Of a DNA stretch of 64,000 nucleotides, positions 27,229 to 36,363 are shown in pieces; position 1 is the first letter of the stretch, and each line of letters starts with the position of its first letter. The position numbers were made by a program, and so were the translations under genes. The stretch covers positions 1-64,000 of the forward strand of contig JAJCXO010000040.1 in NCBI GenBank assembly GCA_029263395.1, written 5' to 3'. Source of the DNA: Acidobacteriota bacterium. GTDB lineage: Bacteria > Acidobacteriota > Thermoanaerobaculia > Multivoradales > J023. The notes below the pieces were generated by a model. That model was not told the DNA's origin. It worked only from the letters and a program-made list of their open reading frames with translations, and made no database searches.

Positions 27229-28245
27229 ATGAAGACTTCTCGCTTGTGTTTCGCGACAATCCTGCTGTTGAGCGCATCAACAGCTGTTGCCGGCCCCGCC
27301 CTCAAAACCGCTCGCGGTGACCTTCTCGTTTCGAACACCGAGGGCATGAGCTTCGTCCAACGTGCAGACGGTCAGCGCGTCGCCTTGCCGCTGCCCAAAG
27401 GCAGTCGTGTCAGCGACCTCCGCACCGCCGCTACCGATTGGTACGCCGCCGCCGTTTCCCACGATAGCGGCAGACCCCAGATACGGCTATTCAAAAGCCT
27501 GGACAGCGATTTGATAACCCTACCCGCTCCCGCGGTAGCTCCGGTGAAGGAGATCAACCAGCCCATTTTTGTCGCCGACAAGACCGGGATCCGAGGGTTG
27601 GTTTGGCTGGCCGGTGACGCCCATCATCAGCATGCAGTGCAGGCCGCCCGCTGGATCAACGGTTCATGGGGCCAAACCGAGACCATCTCGCCGCCGGGTA
27701 AGGGGACACAAATCGCCCTCTCGACCGCGGTGCTCGGCGATGACTCGTGGCTGGTGGTGTGGGCGGCGTTTGACGGCCAAGATGACGAGATCCTATGGAG
27801 TCGCACCACAGCCGAGGGCTGGTCGAAGCCCCAGTCGATCGCCGTCGACAACAGCGTACCCGACATCACGCCCAGCCTTTACCCCACCGCCGACGGCGCC
27901 CTGGTTGCTTGGAGTCGCTACGATGGCCACGCCTACCGCGTCAACGTGGCGCGGTTCGACGGCACAACCTGGTCGCAACCGAGGCTAGCCGGGCCATCCG
28001 GCTCTACCGCTGCCGTATTCAGCGATGCAAACGAACCGTATTTGATCTATCGGCGCCCCGCCGAGGGCGCCTGGGCGGTCATGGCTCTCGATCCCACGGG
28101 CAGCGTTCACCATGAGGCGTCCATCGCTGTGCCGGACACCCGGCGACCGGTCCTCGCCAACGTCACGCGAGAAGCAGTCACCCTCGAATGGCCTTCGATC
28201 GAGAAGCAGGGTGTCTCGGCACCACTGCCCTGGATCGCCCGCTAA
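27229..28245 (+). CDS. Secreted beta-propeller-like protein, unknown
   Basis: 338 residues with a clear signal peptide ([22 protein letters not shown]). The mature part shows repeated blade-like units with Trp and Asp patterns, e.g. [19 protein letters not shown] and [20 protein letters not shown], each followed by W(S/G).P or TWSQP. This suggests a sialidase/BNR-like propeller, but no Asp-box catalytic set is evident. It follows the ADOP gene by 116 bases and precedes the acyl-CoA ligase by 29 bases. Function unknown; may be unrelated to the NRPS pathway. Confidence 0.7.
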   Translation: MKTSRLCFATILLLSASTAVAGPALKTARGDLLVSNTEGMSFVQRADGQRVALPLPKGSRVSDLRTAATDWYAAAVSHDSGRPQIRLFKSLDSDLITLPAPAVAPVKEINQPIFVADKTGIRGLVWLAGDAHHQHAVQAARWINGSWGQTETISPPGKGTQIALSTAVLGDDSWLVVWAAFDGQDDEILWSRTTAEGWSKPQSIAVDNSVPDITPSLYPTADGALVAWSRYDGHAYRVNVARFDGTTWSQPRLAGPSGSTAAVFSDANEPYLIYRRPAEGAWAVMALDPTGSVHHEASIAVPDTRRPVLANVTREAVTLEWPSIEKQGVSAPLPWIAR

Positions 28246-28274
28246 AGCTTAGCCTTCTGGCTCAAGGAGTTTCG

Positions 28275-29912
28275 ATGCAAGGCTTGATGATGGACACTCC
28301 GTTGCTGATCTCGTCGTTGATCGAGTTCGCAGCGGTTTATCACTCCGACACCGAACTAGTTTCACGGACGGTTGAAGGTCCGATCCATCGCTATACCTAC
28401 CACGAGGCTCACGACCGATCGCAGCAGTTGGCCAACGTGCTGACCCGTCTTGGAGTCCAAGAGGGTGAGCGCATCGGTACCCTGGCGTGGAATACCTACC
28501 GGCATTTCGAGGTCTACTATGCGACCTCGGGTATGGGTGCGGTCTGCCACACGATCAACCCACGGCTCTTTACCGAGCAGTTGATCTACGTCATCAATCA
28601 TGCCGAAGACGCGTTCATTTTTGTCGATCTGACCTTTGTACCGTTACTCGAGGCGGTCCAGGAGCAGATCAAGGACGTCCGTGGATTTGTGATCATGACC
28701 GACTCCGAGCACATGCCGGACACCAAACTCCCCAATGCCTTGTGTTACGAGGAGTTGATGGCCGCCGAGTCGAATGACTACGCCTGGCCGGCACTGGACG
28801 AAAATGCCGCTTCCAGCCTGTGCTACACCTCGGGCACCACCGGTAATCCCAAGGGAGTCCTGTTCTCACATCGCTCGACGGTGCTCCACTCCTATGGAGC
28901 GTGTATGGCCGACACGCTGAATATCTCGAGCCAAAGCGTGGTCCTGCCGGTGGTTCCGATGTTCCACGCCAACGCCTGGGGCTTACCTTACGCCGCGGCC
29001 CTCTGTGGCGCCAAGATGGTGATGCCCGGAGCCCAGCTCGACGGCGAGAGTATCCATCAGCTGATCGAGGCCGAGCAAGCCAATGTCATCGCTGGCGTTC
29101 CTACCGTGTGGCTGATGCTGCTCGCCTACCTCGAGCAGACCGGTGGTCGTCTCGACTCGGTCGACAGTGTTGTCATCGGCGGCTCAGCGGCGGCCCGATC
29201 GATGATCGAAACCTTCCAAAATCGATACGACGCGACGGTGATCCATGCCTGGGGTATGACCGAGACCAGCCCTCTCGGTACCGTCGGCACCCTGAAGCGC
29301 AAACACGCCACCCTAACCGAGGATGAGCGGATCGGATTGCAGCTCAAGCAGGGACGCGGCATTTACGGCGTCGACTTGCGGATTGTCGGCCCTGACGGCA
29401 ACGTGCTGCCGCGAGACGGGGTGGCCTTCGGTGAGCTCCAGGTACGCGGTCCTTGGGTCGTACGTTCCTATTTCAAACACGAGGGCGAAGTCCTCGATGA
29501 CGGTTGGTTCCCCACCGGCGATGTCGCCACTCTCGACGCCGAGGGTTTCATGCAGATCACCGACCGTGCCAAGGATGTGATTAAGTCCGGCGGCGAATGG
29601 ATCTCGTCCATCGACTTGGAGAACGAAGTCCTCAGCCATCCCGAGGTCGCCGAGGCTGCGGTCATCGGCGTACCGCATCCGAAGTGGGACGAACGTCCGA
29701 TCCTGGTGGTGGTTCCCGCTCCTGGTGCCGAACCTGAGGGTGCCGACATCCTGCAGCACCTAGAAGGTCGAATTGCCAAATGGTGGATGCCTGACGATGT
29801 GCTGTTTGTAGAAGAGCTCCCCCATACTGCCACCGGCAAGATCTCCAAAATGACGCTGCGTGAGCAACTCGCGGACTACCGACTCCCGACTGCCGGCGCA
29901 GGTGAGCGTTGA
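28275..29912 (+). CDS. Fatty-acid--CoA ligase (AMP-binding)
   Basis: 545 residues. ATP-binding motif [13 protein letters not shown], adenylate motif AWGMTETSP, hinge region [20 protein letters not shown]...[14 protein letters not shown], and the catalytic Lys in ATGKISKM. It matches medium/long-chain acyl-CoA synthetases rather than an NRPS A domain (no carrier domain). ATG 28275 has AAGGAG nine bases before. Last gene of the same-strand run. It could activate a fatty acid for the pathway, but no starter C domain exists to accept one, so a general lipid role is equally likely. Confidence 0.88.
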   Translation: MQGLMMDTPLLISSLIEFAAVYHSDTELVSRTVEGPIHRYTYHEAHDRSQQLANVLTRLGVQEGERIGTLAWNTYRHFEVYYATSGMGAVCHTINPRLFTEQLIYVINHAEDAFIFVDLTFVPLLEAVQEQIKDVRGFVIMTDSEHMPDTKLPNALCYEELMAAESNDYAWPALDENAASSLCYTSGTTGNPKGVLFSHRSTVLHSYGACMADTLNISSQSVVLPVVPMFHANAWGLPYAAALCGAKMVMPGAQLDGESIHQLIEAEQANVIAGVPTVWLMLLAYLEQTGGRLDSVDSVVIGGSAAARSMIETFQNRYDATVIHAWGMTETSPLGTVGTLKRKHATLTEDERIGLQLKQGRGIYGVDLRIVGPDGNVLPRDGVAFGELQVRGPWVVRSYFKHEGEVLDDGWFPTGDVATLDAEGFMQITDRAKDVIKSGGEWISSIDLENEVLSHPEVAEAAVIGVPHPKWDERPILVVVPAPGAEPEGADILQHLEGRIAKWWMPDDVLFVEELPHTATGKISKMTLREQLADYRLPTAGAGER

Positions 29913-29938
29913 GCAGGCTCTCCTCTAGAAAATTCTTC

Positions 29939-29968
29939 TTGACACCCTGCGCTCGATCGCAACACAAT
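29939..29968 (+). promoter_or_regulatory. Possible sigma-70 promoter after the acyl-CoA ligase gene
   Basis: Perfect TTGACA (29939-29944), 18-base spacer, CACAAT (29963-29968, four of six consensus positions). It starts 27 bases after the ligase stop and would drive a ~200-base transcript ending at the terminator at 30139-30174. Confidence 0.4.
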
Positions 29969-30011
29969 GCATGTGACATGAGTCGCTCCGCTGCATCGCC
30001 CGTCCACCTCA

Positions 30012-30059
30012 CGACCGTTAGGGTCGTCAGCAACTCGACCGTTATGGTCGTCAACACCA
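30012..30059 (+). repeat. Two 24-bp direct repeats, each containing an inverted repeat
   Basis: Copy 1 at 30012-30035 begins CGACCGTTAGGGTCGTCAGC; copy 2 at 30036-30059 begins CGACCGTTATGGTCGTCAAC. The head-to-tail copies each fold as a short hairpin (CGACC/GGTCG). Confidence 0.75.
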
Positions 30060-30138
30060 TGTGTTGTTGTCCGCATTCCATTCGCGGGCCCGGAGAACCT
30101 GCAGCTTGACCATGAACGTCAGCTGACTAAGCCATTCC

Positions 30139-30174
30139 AAGACCCGCACCGGCATCGCCGAGCGGGTCTTTTTT
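30139..30174 (+). terminator. Rho-independent terminator
   Basis: AAGACCCGC (30139-30147), 14-base loop, GCGGGTCTT (30162-30170), then TTTT (six T in a row in all). A 9-bp perfect stem plus T-tract on the + strand, 227 bases after the ligase stop, marks the end of the biosynthetic transcription block. Confidence 0.85.
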
Positions 30175-30216
30175 AGTTTCCGTCGGTGGTGCCCCAAGGG
30201 CCCTAAGGAGCCACCG

Positions 30217-31182
30217 ATGACCTTCAACCGATCCATCGCCATTTATTACGAGCACCGCGAGTGGTTCCGCCCGCTATTCAGGGCCTTGGAATCCCGCGGC
30301 GTCGATATTCAACCGATCCGGGCCGACGAGCAAATCCTGGATCCGACCGCTGCACTCCCGCACTACGACTTACTCTTGAACCGCATGAGCCCATCGGCCT
30401 GGGAGCGGGGCCGTGGCGGCGCGGTATTCCACACCTTGAACTACCTGGCCGCCTTCGAGTCGGCTGGAGTGCCGGTGTGGAATGGCAGCCAAGCCTATCG
30501 ACTCGACATCAGCAAGGCACTCCAGCTCTCGCTGCTCGAACGTCTCGGCCTGCCAGTGCCGAGAACCCGTGTCGTCTACAGCCCTGACCAACTGAGGGTG
30601 GCGGCAGCGGAGCTGGCGTTTCCACTCATCGTCAAACCCAACGTCGGCGGCAACGGCGCTGGGATCGTCCGCGTTGCCGACGCCAGCGCGCTTGAGGCAG
30701 AACTGGCCGCAGGCTCGATCACCGCCGGCCCTGATGGCGTCCTGCTGCTGCAGGAGTACCATGCGCCGCACGGTAACTCGATCGTCCGAGTCGAAACGTT
30801 GGAGGGCCGATTCCTCTACGCTATCCGCATGCACCTTGGCCAAGACACGTTCAGCATCTGCCCTGCCGATGTTTGCAGCCTGGTTTCTGGCGAGCAGCTA
30901 CAGGGTGAGGCCCGCGGCGATCACGCCGGCAACGATGCGAAAGTGGAACCGTTTCAACCGTCCGCCAAGATCATCGCAGAAGTCGAACGGATTGCCCGCG
31001 GCGGCCACCTCGACGTTGGTGGCGTCGAGTACCTAGAGAGCGAACGCGACGGCAAGCGGTACTACTATGACGTCAACGCGTTGTCCAATTTCATCGCCGA
31101 CGCCGAAAAAGTCATTGGCTTCGACCCGACCGCAAGGTTAGCCGACTCCTTGGTCGGCCAACTGATGGCCCAGGCGGCTTGA
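30217..31182 (+). CDS. ATP-grasp family ligase, RimK-like
   Basis: 321 residues. ATP-grasp features: KALQLSLLERLGLPVPRT, the Lys-containing strand FPLIVKPNVGGNGAGIVRV, and the C-terminal metal-binding YYYDVNALSNF. This fold forms amide or thioester bonds via acyl phosphates; the RimK-like subgroup typically joins amino acids to a carboxylate. ATG 30217 has AAGGAG at 30205-30210. It is followed 62 bases later by an OSBS/NSAR-type enolase, suggesting joint action on an N-acyl amino acid or dipeptide. Substrate unknown. Confidence 0.8.
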   Translation: MTFNRSIAIYYEHREWFRPLFRALESRGVDIQPIRADEQILDPTAALPHYDLLLNRMSPSAWERGRGGAVFHTLNYLAAFESAGVPVWNGSQAYRLDISKALQLSLLERLGLPVPRTRVVYSPDQLRVAAAELAFPLIVKPNVGGNGAGIVRVADASALEAELAAGSITAGPDGVLLLQEYHAPHGNSIVRVETLEGRFLYAIRMHLGQDTFSICPADVCSLVSGEQLQGEARGDHAGNDAKVEPFQPSAKIIAEVERIARGGHLDVGGVEYLESERDGKRYYYDVNALSNFIADAEKVIGFDPTARLADSLVGQLMAQAA

Positions 31183-31244
31183 ATCGCTACGAGATATCCC
31201 ATCATCCAACGGGCTGATAGCCTTCCAAGCAGAAGCCCGCCATC

Positions 31245-32375
31245 ATGAGCCCACTGCAATCGATCCAGCTGCGCGAGATTCGGCTGCCCCTGCGAGAGCC
31301 GTTCGTCGCGTCTCACGGTACCGTCACCGACCGACGGGTCGTACTGCTGGAATTACGCGATGGTGATGGCCACCAGACTTGGTCGGAATGTGTCGCCCTC
31401 GCTGACCCGAGTTACACCCCAGAAACCGCCGACACCTGCTGGCTTGCTATCCGCGAATGGCTCGCACCGCGGCTACTCGGCAGGCGTTTCGAATCGCCGC
31501 GCGAGGTGCATGCCGCGCTGACCAAGGGGGTTCGTGGACATGCGATGGCACGAGCGGCGCTCGAGATGGGTTGCTGGGGACTCGAGGCCATCCGCCGTGG
31601 CCTCAGTTTGGCTGCCCTACTCGGAGGCTCGAGAGCAGAGGTGGCCACCGGTGTTGCGCTCGGGATGTACCCTGACCTCGGCGCCCTGGCCGCGAAGGTT
31701 GCTGATGCCGTGGCAGAGGGCTACTCCCGAATCAAGCTCAAGATTCAACCCGGTGCGGATGTCGAACCCTTGCGGGTCGCCTGTCGAATAGCCGGTAGCC
31801 GGGTGGCTGTGATCGCGGACGCCAATAGCGCCTACACCCTCTCCGACATCGCAGCCCTACAACAACTCGATGACCTCGGTCTGCAGATGATCGAGCAACC
31901 TCTGGCCTGGGATGATCTGGTACGTCATAGCGAACTCCAGCGACAGTTGAAGACACCCGTCTGCCTCGACGAGTCGATCGACAGCCTGGCCCGGGCCGAG
32001 GACATGCTGAACCTGAAGAGCGGTCGTATCATCAATCTCAAGCCGGGTCGGGTGGGCGGCTTCACTGAGGCCTTGGCAATTCACACGCTGTGCCGCAGCC
32101 GGGGCGTTCCGCTGTGGTGCGGCGGTATGCTCGAGACCGGTATCGGCCGCGCCTACAACATCGCGTTGGCCTCACTCCCCGGCTTCACATTACCGGGTGA
32201 CCTCAGCCCATCGGCGCGCTACTGGCAGCAAGACATCGTTGAACCAGAGTGGACGATGAACCCAGAGGGCCTGGTTGCAGTCCCCACGACACCAGGCCTC
32301 GGCGTCGACGTCAACCATGACCGCATCGAAGACCTGACGGTGCGACAGAAGCTACTGACTGCTGATTGCGGCTAG
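31245..32375 (+). CDS. menC: Enolase-superfamily OSBS / N-succinylamino acid racemase
   Basis: 376 residues. Catalytic and metal-binding motifs of the muconate-lactonising subgroup: KLKI (Lys pair), IADANSAY (Asp), IEQPL (Glu), CLDES (Asp), NLKPGRVGG (Lys), and WCGGMLETGIGRA, which is typical of OSBS/NSAR enzymes. The reaction would be dehydration to o-succinylbenzoate (menaquinone) or racemisation of N-succinylamino acids. No other men gene is in the window, and the ATP-grasp neighbour favours an amino-acid racemase role. The symbol denotes the family. Its stop shares a CTAG with the convergent TPR gene. Confidence 0.82.
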   Translation: MSPLQSIQLREIRLPLREPFVASHGTVTDRRVVLLELRDGDGHQTWSECVALADPSYTPETADTCWLAIREWLAPRLLGRRFESPREVHAALTKGVRGHAMARAALEMGCWGLEAIRRGLSLAALLGGSRAEVATGVALGMYPDLGALAAKVADAVAEGYSRIKLKIQPGADVEPLRVACRIAGSRVAVIADANSAYTLSDIAALQQLDDLGLQMIEQPLAWDDLVRHSELQRQLKTPVCLDESIDSLARAEDMLNLKSGRIINLKPGRVGGFTEALAIHTLCRSRGVPLWCGGMLETGIGRAYNIALASLPGFTLPGDLSPSARYWQQDIVEPEWTMNPEGLVAVPTTPGLGVDVNHDRIEDLTVRQKLLTADCG

Positions 32376-34075
32376 CCGCCGGTCGCGATCACCCAGCAGC
32401 CATCATGGCCCAGCTGGGTCAGCTTGCGGCACAAGGCTTGTGCCTGAGACGCCGAGGTGTACTCCCCCAACTGCACCCGATGCCAGACACCCCGTTCGCC
32501 GAGGTCGGCCCTAACCACCCGCGCCGCGAGGCTGGCGAGTTGCTCCGGATGCGCTGCGCGTAGCGCATCCAACACATCTACCGCAGCCTGGCGCTCACGT
32601 CGTGAGGCCACTTGCGCGCGGTGGATCTGGTCGCCTGCTGGTGGCTTCCTGGCGGCCACGGTAGGCTGCGGACTCGCTGGCGAAGGTGAGGGCGGGATTA
32701 CCTTGGATGGCTTGCTCCCACCCTCTGCGGGCGGCTCCGCTGGGGTTGTCACTGGCTCGACGATCGCCGAAGCGGGAGGCTGCTCGGTGCTGGCAACGGT
32801 CTGAGCCTGGGTTGGTCCACGTTGTTGGCTGGTCTCGATGCGGTCGACTAGATCACGGTAAATTGCAAGGGTGCTCTGGCAAAAATCGGAGCCTTCACGG
32901 CCTTTACATTGCGCATCGATCGTCGACTTCGCCATCTCAGCCTCGCGACGCGCTGTCTCGAGACGCCCTTGCTTCTGATGCAAACTAGCAAGGTTGACGA
33001 GGCCAACAGCAACCGAGACATGGTTGGCGCCAAAGGCCTTCTCTTCGATCTCCATCGCTCGCTCGTAGAGCACCTCCGCCTCGGTATACCGGCCTTGGTC
33101 GCTATACAACACGGCCAAGTTGTTGCCTCGCAGGGCCAAAGTCGGATGCTCGGGGCCAAGGTTCTCCTCGACCAGCTCCATCGCACGCTTGAAGTGGGTT
33201 TCAGCGTCTGCCAAGCGGTCCATCTGACGATAGGTCGCGGCGAGCTGGCTGTGGAGCTCGGAAAGTGCAACCGGATCTGCCTGTCGCTGTTCACGGATTT
33301 TGAGATTCCGCTGAACCAAGGGGATGGACTCAGCGAAGCGCCCCTGTCGAGAATAGAGGTTGGCTAGCTCAAGCAGCACCAAGCCGACCTCTGGATGCTC
33401 AGGTCCCAGTACCCGTTCACGGATCTCAAGAGCCCGTTGATAATAAGGTTCCGCTTCTTCCAGCCGTCCTTGGCCGGAGCTGAGCGCTCCAAGGTTGTTG
33501 GCGATGGTTGCAAGCTCAACTTCGGCCAGTCCCGTAGCTTCCGCAACAGACAGCGCACGACGATAGAGATCTTCGGCTTCTTGCAAGCGGTTACGTAGCT
33601 GGCTGACGAGACCAAGCTCCGCCAACATACGGGCAAGCCCGGGATCATCTGCCTCTTGGTGCTGCTGAATTTTCAGGGCTCGGCGATAGAGCGTGTCGGC
33701 ATCACTGAGATCTCCCCGCCCAGCAGCCAGCGCCGCCAGCCCACGCAGACTAGGTATCAAGGACGCATCCAGCCCAGCGTCATGTGTCTCAGCGATCTCC
33801 AACGACCGCCTGTAGAGGGGCTCGGCATCGGCGGTTGCACCCAAAGCATGGTGTTGAACTGCCAACTCACCAAGTAGGTAGACAAGTGTCCAGGAATCTT
33901 CGCCGAGCTGTTTACCGACCTCTGCTGTCAGGCGCTCGTAGAGTGGAATCGCGTCGGCATGTTGACCTGCCTGCCCCAGCTGACGCGCTTCTCGCAGCAG
34001 GTCTTTGGCGTCCGTCTGCCCCCAGACCGTCCCGCTGAAACAGAGAGCGCACCACAGACCGATCAAGCCACGCAT
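32372..34075 (-). CDS. TPR-repeat protein with C-terminal SPOR domain, exported
   Basis: 567 residues: signal peptide (MRGLIGLWCALCFSGTVWG), kinesin-light-chain-type TPRs of about 42 residues from 30 to 400 (e.g. ALGATADAEPLYRRSLEIAE, QGRYTEAEVLYERAMEIEEK), a Pro/Ala-rich linker (about 405-490) and a C-terminal SPOR-like domain (VWHRVQLGEYTSASQAQALCRKLTQLG...). SPOR domains bind denuded septal peptidoglycan, so an envelope or division-site scaffold is likely. It lies 9 bases downstream of the ECF sigma factor and is probably co-transcribed. Confidence 0.82.
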   Translation of the reverse strand: MRGLIGLWCALCFSGTVWGQTDAKDLLREARQLGQAGQHADAIPLYERLTAEVGKQLGEDSWTLVYLLGELAVQHHALGATADAEPLYRRSLEIAETHDAGLDASLIPSLRGLAALAAGRGDLSDADTLYRRALKIQQHQEADDPGLARMLAELGLVSQLRNRLQEAEDLYRRALSVAEATGLAEVELATIANNLGALSSGQGRLEEAEPYYQRALEIRERVLGPEHPEVGLVLLELANLYSRQGRFAESIPLVQRNLKIREQRQADPVALSELHSQLAATYRQMDRLADAETHFKRAMELVEENLGPEHPTLALRGNNLAVLYSDQGRYTEAEVLYERAMEIEEKAFGANHVSVAVGLVNLASLHQKQGRLETARREAEMAKSTIDAQCKGREGSDFCQSTLAIYRDLVDRIETSQQRGPTQAQTVASTEQPPASAIVEPVTTPAEPPAEGGSKPSKVIPPSPSPASPQPTVAARKPPAGDQIHRAQVASRRERQAAVDVLDALRAAHPEQLASLAARVVRADLGERGVWHRVQLGEYTSASQAQALCRKLTQLGHDGCWVIATGG

Positions 34076-34084
34076 CTGGAAAGC

Positions 34085-34687
34085 CTAGCCTCGCATCTCT
34101 TCCTTCAGCCAACCCCGCGCCCGCTTCCAATCACGCTGCACTGTGCGTACTGAAATCGCCAAAGCTTCGGCGGATTCCTCTTCTGTCAGTCCGGCGAAGA
34201 AGCGGCATTCGACGATCCGCGCCATGCGCTCGTCGAGCTCGGCGAGGCGTTGCAAGGCTTGATCGAGGGCCAACAACCAGTCGGCTTGCGCTTCGATCGC
34301 AATCCTAGCCTCGTCGAGCGGAGTGTGAGCCTGACCGCCGCCGCGCTTGGCCGCCAACCGTTGACGAGCGTAGTCGACAATGATCTGACGCATGGCTCGA
34401 GCCGAGATTGCGAAAAAATGGGATCGATCTTCCCACGAGGCCTGCGATTGGTCGACCATCTTGAGGTAGACCTCGTGGACCAACCCAGTGGTATCGAGGG
34501 TTGCTCCGCGCTTTCCTCGACGCAACTGCCGCCTTGCGATGCGATGCAGGTCGTCGTAGACCATCGGCATCAGCTCGTCGAAGGCACCCTCTTCACCACG
34601 GCCGTGGGCGCGCAGCAGGTGTGTGATGTCGTTCTTGGGTTGCAACACGGGGCGCTCGGTACTCAGAGTGTCTTTTGATCTTACCAC
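34085..34687 (-). CDS. ECF-type RNA polymerase sigma factor (TIGR02999-like)
   Basis: About 200 residues. Region 2: ELMPMVYDDLHRIARRQLRRGKRG... DTTGLVHEVYLKM; region 4: RIVECRFFAGLTEEESAEALAISVRTVQRDWKRARGWL. The DLHRIARRQL and SVRTVQRDWKRARGWL signatures match the TIGR02999 group common in Acidobacteriota and Planctomycetes. An open frame extends upstream to 34879 but would overlap the DUF72 gene and encode non-conserved sequence, so I place the start at GTG 34687; GTG 34647 is an alternative. No anti-sigma gene is adjacent; these factors are often tied to Ser/Thr kinase signalling. Confidence 0.85.
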   Translation of the reverse strand: MVRSKDTLSTERPVLQPKNDITHLLRAHGRGEEGAFDELMPMVYDDLHRIARRQLRRGKRGATLDTTGLVHEVYLKMVDQSQASWEDRSHFFAISARAMRQIIVDYARQRLAAKRGGGQAHTPLDEARIAIEAQADWLLALDQALQRLAELDERMARIVECRFFAGLTEEESAEALAISVRTVQRDWKRARGWLKEEMRG

Positions 34688-34700
34688 TGCAAGATCTTCA

Positions 34701-35561
34701 TCAGAGCAAGCTGAGCTGCCCACTTTCTCCCGGCCATTTGGGCATCTCGCCGACCTCGGCGACGGTCTCCAGCTGCGCGTGAAAGTCACGCGCAAAAGAC
34801 GGAGCGTAGGTGTTGTCTGGGCAATGGATGAACAGGTAAGGAGCGCGCCCATCACCCAACCACCGACTAAGAATTTCACACCATGCTTCGATCCAAGGCC
34901 GATTGACCGACATTTCGGGGTGGCCGATCAAGCGCACTATCGGGTGGGGCCCCAGAGCCACTGGTTCCACCGGTAGATTCGGCTTACGGTGTCTAGCCGC
35001 CAGCACCCCGGGATGCTGGTCATCGCCACTGCGCAACGGTCGCGTATCCATGATGACACGCTCGCACCCTCGCCGCTCGAGCAAACTTTCGACGCACCGT
35101 GCGTCGTCGGGCGTGGCATAAAACGCCGGATGTCGGAGTTCGACCGCATAACGGAATCGGTCCGGCAAACGACTGAGAAAGTGATCGAGAATGCGAAGGT
35201 GCTCTGGGCCAAATATCGGTGGCAGCTGGATCATAAAAGGTCCGAGCAGGTCGCGGAGAGGCTCCATCCGGTCTAAGAACTCTTCGGTCTCCGGCTCGGC
35301 ATACCGCAGAAGCTTGCGATGGGTTATCGTCTGCGGAAACTTGAAACAGAATCTGAACTCGTCGGACGTGGCGTCCTTCCATCGCGCCACCGTCTCAGCT
35401 GTCGGCAGGCTGTAGAAGGTTGTGTTGCCTTCAACCGTGTTGAACACGCTCGCGTACTCCCGCAGGTACTTCGCCGGACGGGTTCCACAGGGATAGAGGT
35501 TGCCAACCCACTCCTTGAAGCCCCAGGCCGGGCAGCCAAGGTAATAGCCTTGCATCGTCAT
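34701..35561 (-). CDS. DUF72 (YecE-like) protein
   Basis: 286 residues with the characteristic start YYLGCPAWGFKEWVGNLYP, VEGNTTFYSLP, FCFKFPQTITH, and the C-terminal PYLFIHCPDNTYAPSFA. The family has a TIM-barrel-like fold and no firmly established reaction. Full length. It sits upstream of the ECF sigma factor in the same direction with a gap of about 13 bases. Confidence 0.88.
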   Translation of the reverse strand: MTMQGYYLGCPAWGFKEWVGNLYPCGTRPAKYLREYASVFNTVEGNTTFYSLPTAETVARWKDATSDEFRFCFKFPQTITHRKLLRYAEPETEEFLDRMEPLRDLLGPFMIQLPPIFGPEHLRILDHFLSRLPDRFRYAVELRHPAFYATPDDARCVESLLERRGCERVIMDTRPLRSGDDQHPGVLAARHRKPNLPVEPVALGPHPIVRLIGHPEMSVNRPWIEAWCEILSRWLGDGRAPYLFIHCPDNTYAPSFARDFHAQLETVAEVGEMPKWPGESGQLSLL

Positions 35562-35709
35562 GACTGTAGCCTAGCAAGGTTCCAGCTAGATTCGGCTTCA
35601 AGCTCGTTCGGTGCGTTTCGTGCGGAACTGAAAGCCGGTGCAACTGCCCCGCAGCCAAGTTGTACGGTCGCGATTGCCTCAGCGTTGGTACGGCTTTGGT
35701 AGAACCGGA

Positions 35710-36114
35710 TCAGCTCGCCTCACGCATCGTCGCGCTGATCTCAGACTCACTGAGATCGCCCAGGTCGAGGTGTTCATGCAGCACAATCCCTTGCCCCTTC
35801 GCAGAGGAGTTTCCCAACTCGCGTAACTGGTCCAATACCGGCAAGAAGCGATAGCCGGTCGAGGTCAACGCATATTCGATTGGCGGAGGGAAGACATCGA
35901 GCTCTTGCCGTTCCACCAACCCGTCCTTCTCGAGCTCCCGCAGTTGCTTGGTGAGCATCCTACGGGTCGCCAAAGGGATGCGCCGTCCGATCTCCTCGAG
36001 GCCCAGGCAGCCGTTCCTCAAGTGATTCAGAATCAATGGCTTCCACTTGCCACTGATCTGATCGACAGCAACCTCGATCGGACAATAGTAAATCTTGTTC
36101 GTTGGTTCAGCCAT
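35710..36114 (-). CDS. HxlR-family winged-helix transcriptional regulator
   Basis: 134 residues; CPIEVAVDQISGKWKPLILNHLRNG followed by GRRIPLATRRMLTKQLRELEKDGLVER is the HxlR winged helix. The Cys in YYCPIE lies at the position that is redox-active in some members. ATG 36114 has an AAGAGAAGAG RBS. It is divergent from the amidase gene. Targets unknown. Confidence 0.9.
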   Translation of the reverse strand: MAEPTNKIYYCPIEVAVDQISGKWKPLILNHLRNGCLGLEEIGRRIPLATRRMLTKQLRELEKDGLVERQELDVFPPPIEYALTSTGYRFLPVLDQLRELGNSSAKGQGIVLHEHLDLGDLSESEISATMREAS

Positions 36115-36363
36115 CTCTTCTCTTTGGGTCGGTCATACCGTAACCTAGCGACGTGTCACGCTCCTGCCCTGGCGACACGTTCCGGCTAGGCTGACCTGCA
36201 TCAGATCAAAGCTGGGTTGCCTTTCCCATTACGGAAAAACCAGGTGAACCCTATCAAACTGGACTCGAACTCACCCGCGATCCCGAGGGCTGCGCCAGAC
36301 TACTGAATTAGGAGACCCGATGACTGATCCCTGCGATATCGCCGCCTCTCGGACGTCGACGCC

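Larger units (their letters stand above)
29975..30174 (+). ncRNA. Candidate small RNA between promoter and terminator
   Basis: No supportable ORF lies in this roughly 300-base gap. Between a promoter-like TTGACA element and a strong intrinsic terminator there are three successive hairpins: ACGACC-gttag-GGTCGT (30011-30027), CGACC-gttat-GGTCG (30036-30050) and CAACAC-cat-GTGTTG (30052-30066). The first two belong to a 24-base direct repeat. I could not match it to 6S, SRP, tmRNA or a known riboswitch. Ends are inferred. It could instead be the 3' UTR of the ligase operon. Confidence 0.3.

Noticed and set aside
28275-29912. Stand-alone NRPS adenylation domain
   Set aside because: Motifs and the C-terminal region match fatty-acyl-CoA ligases and no carrier domain is attached.
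34688-34879. N-terminal extension of the ECF sigma factor
   Set aside because: The extension overlaps the DUF72 gene, has an odd signal-peptide-like start unlike sigma factors, and the family length fits a start near 34687.
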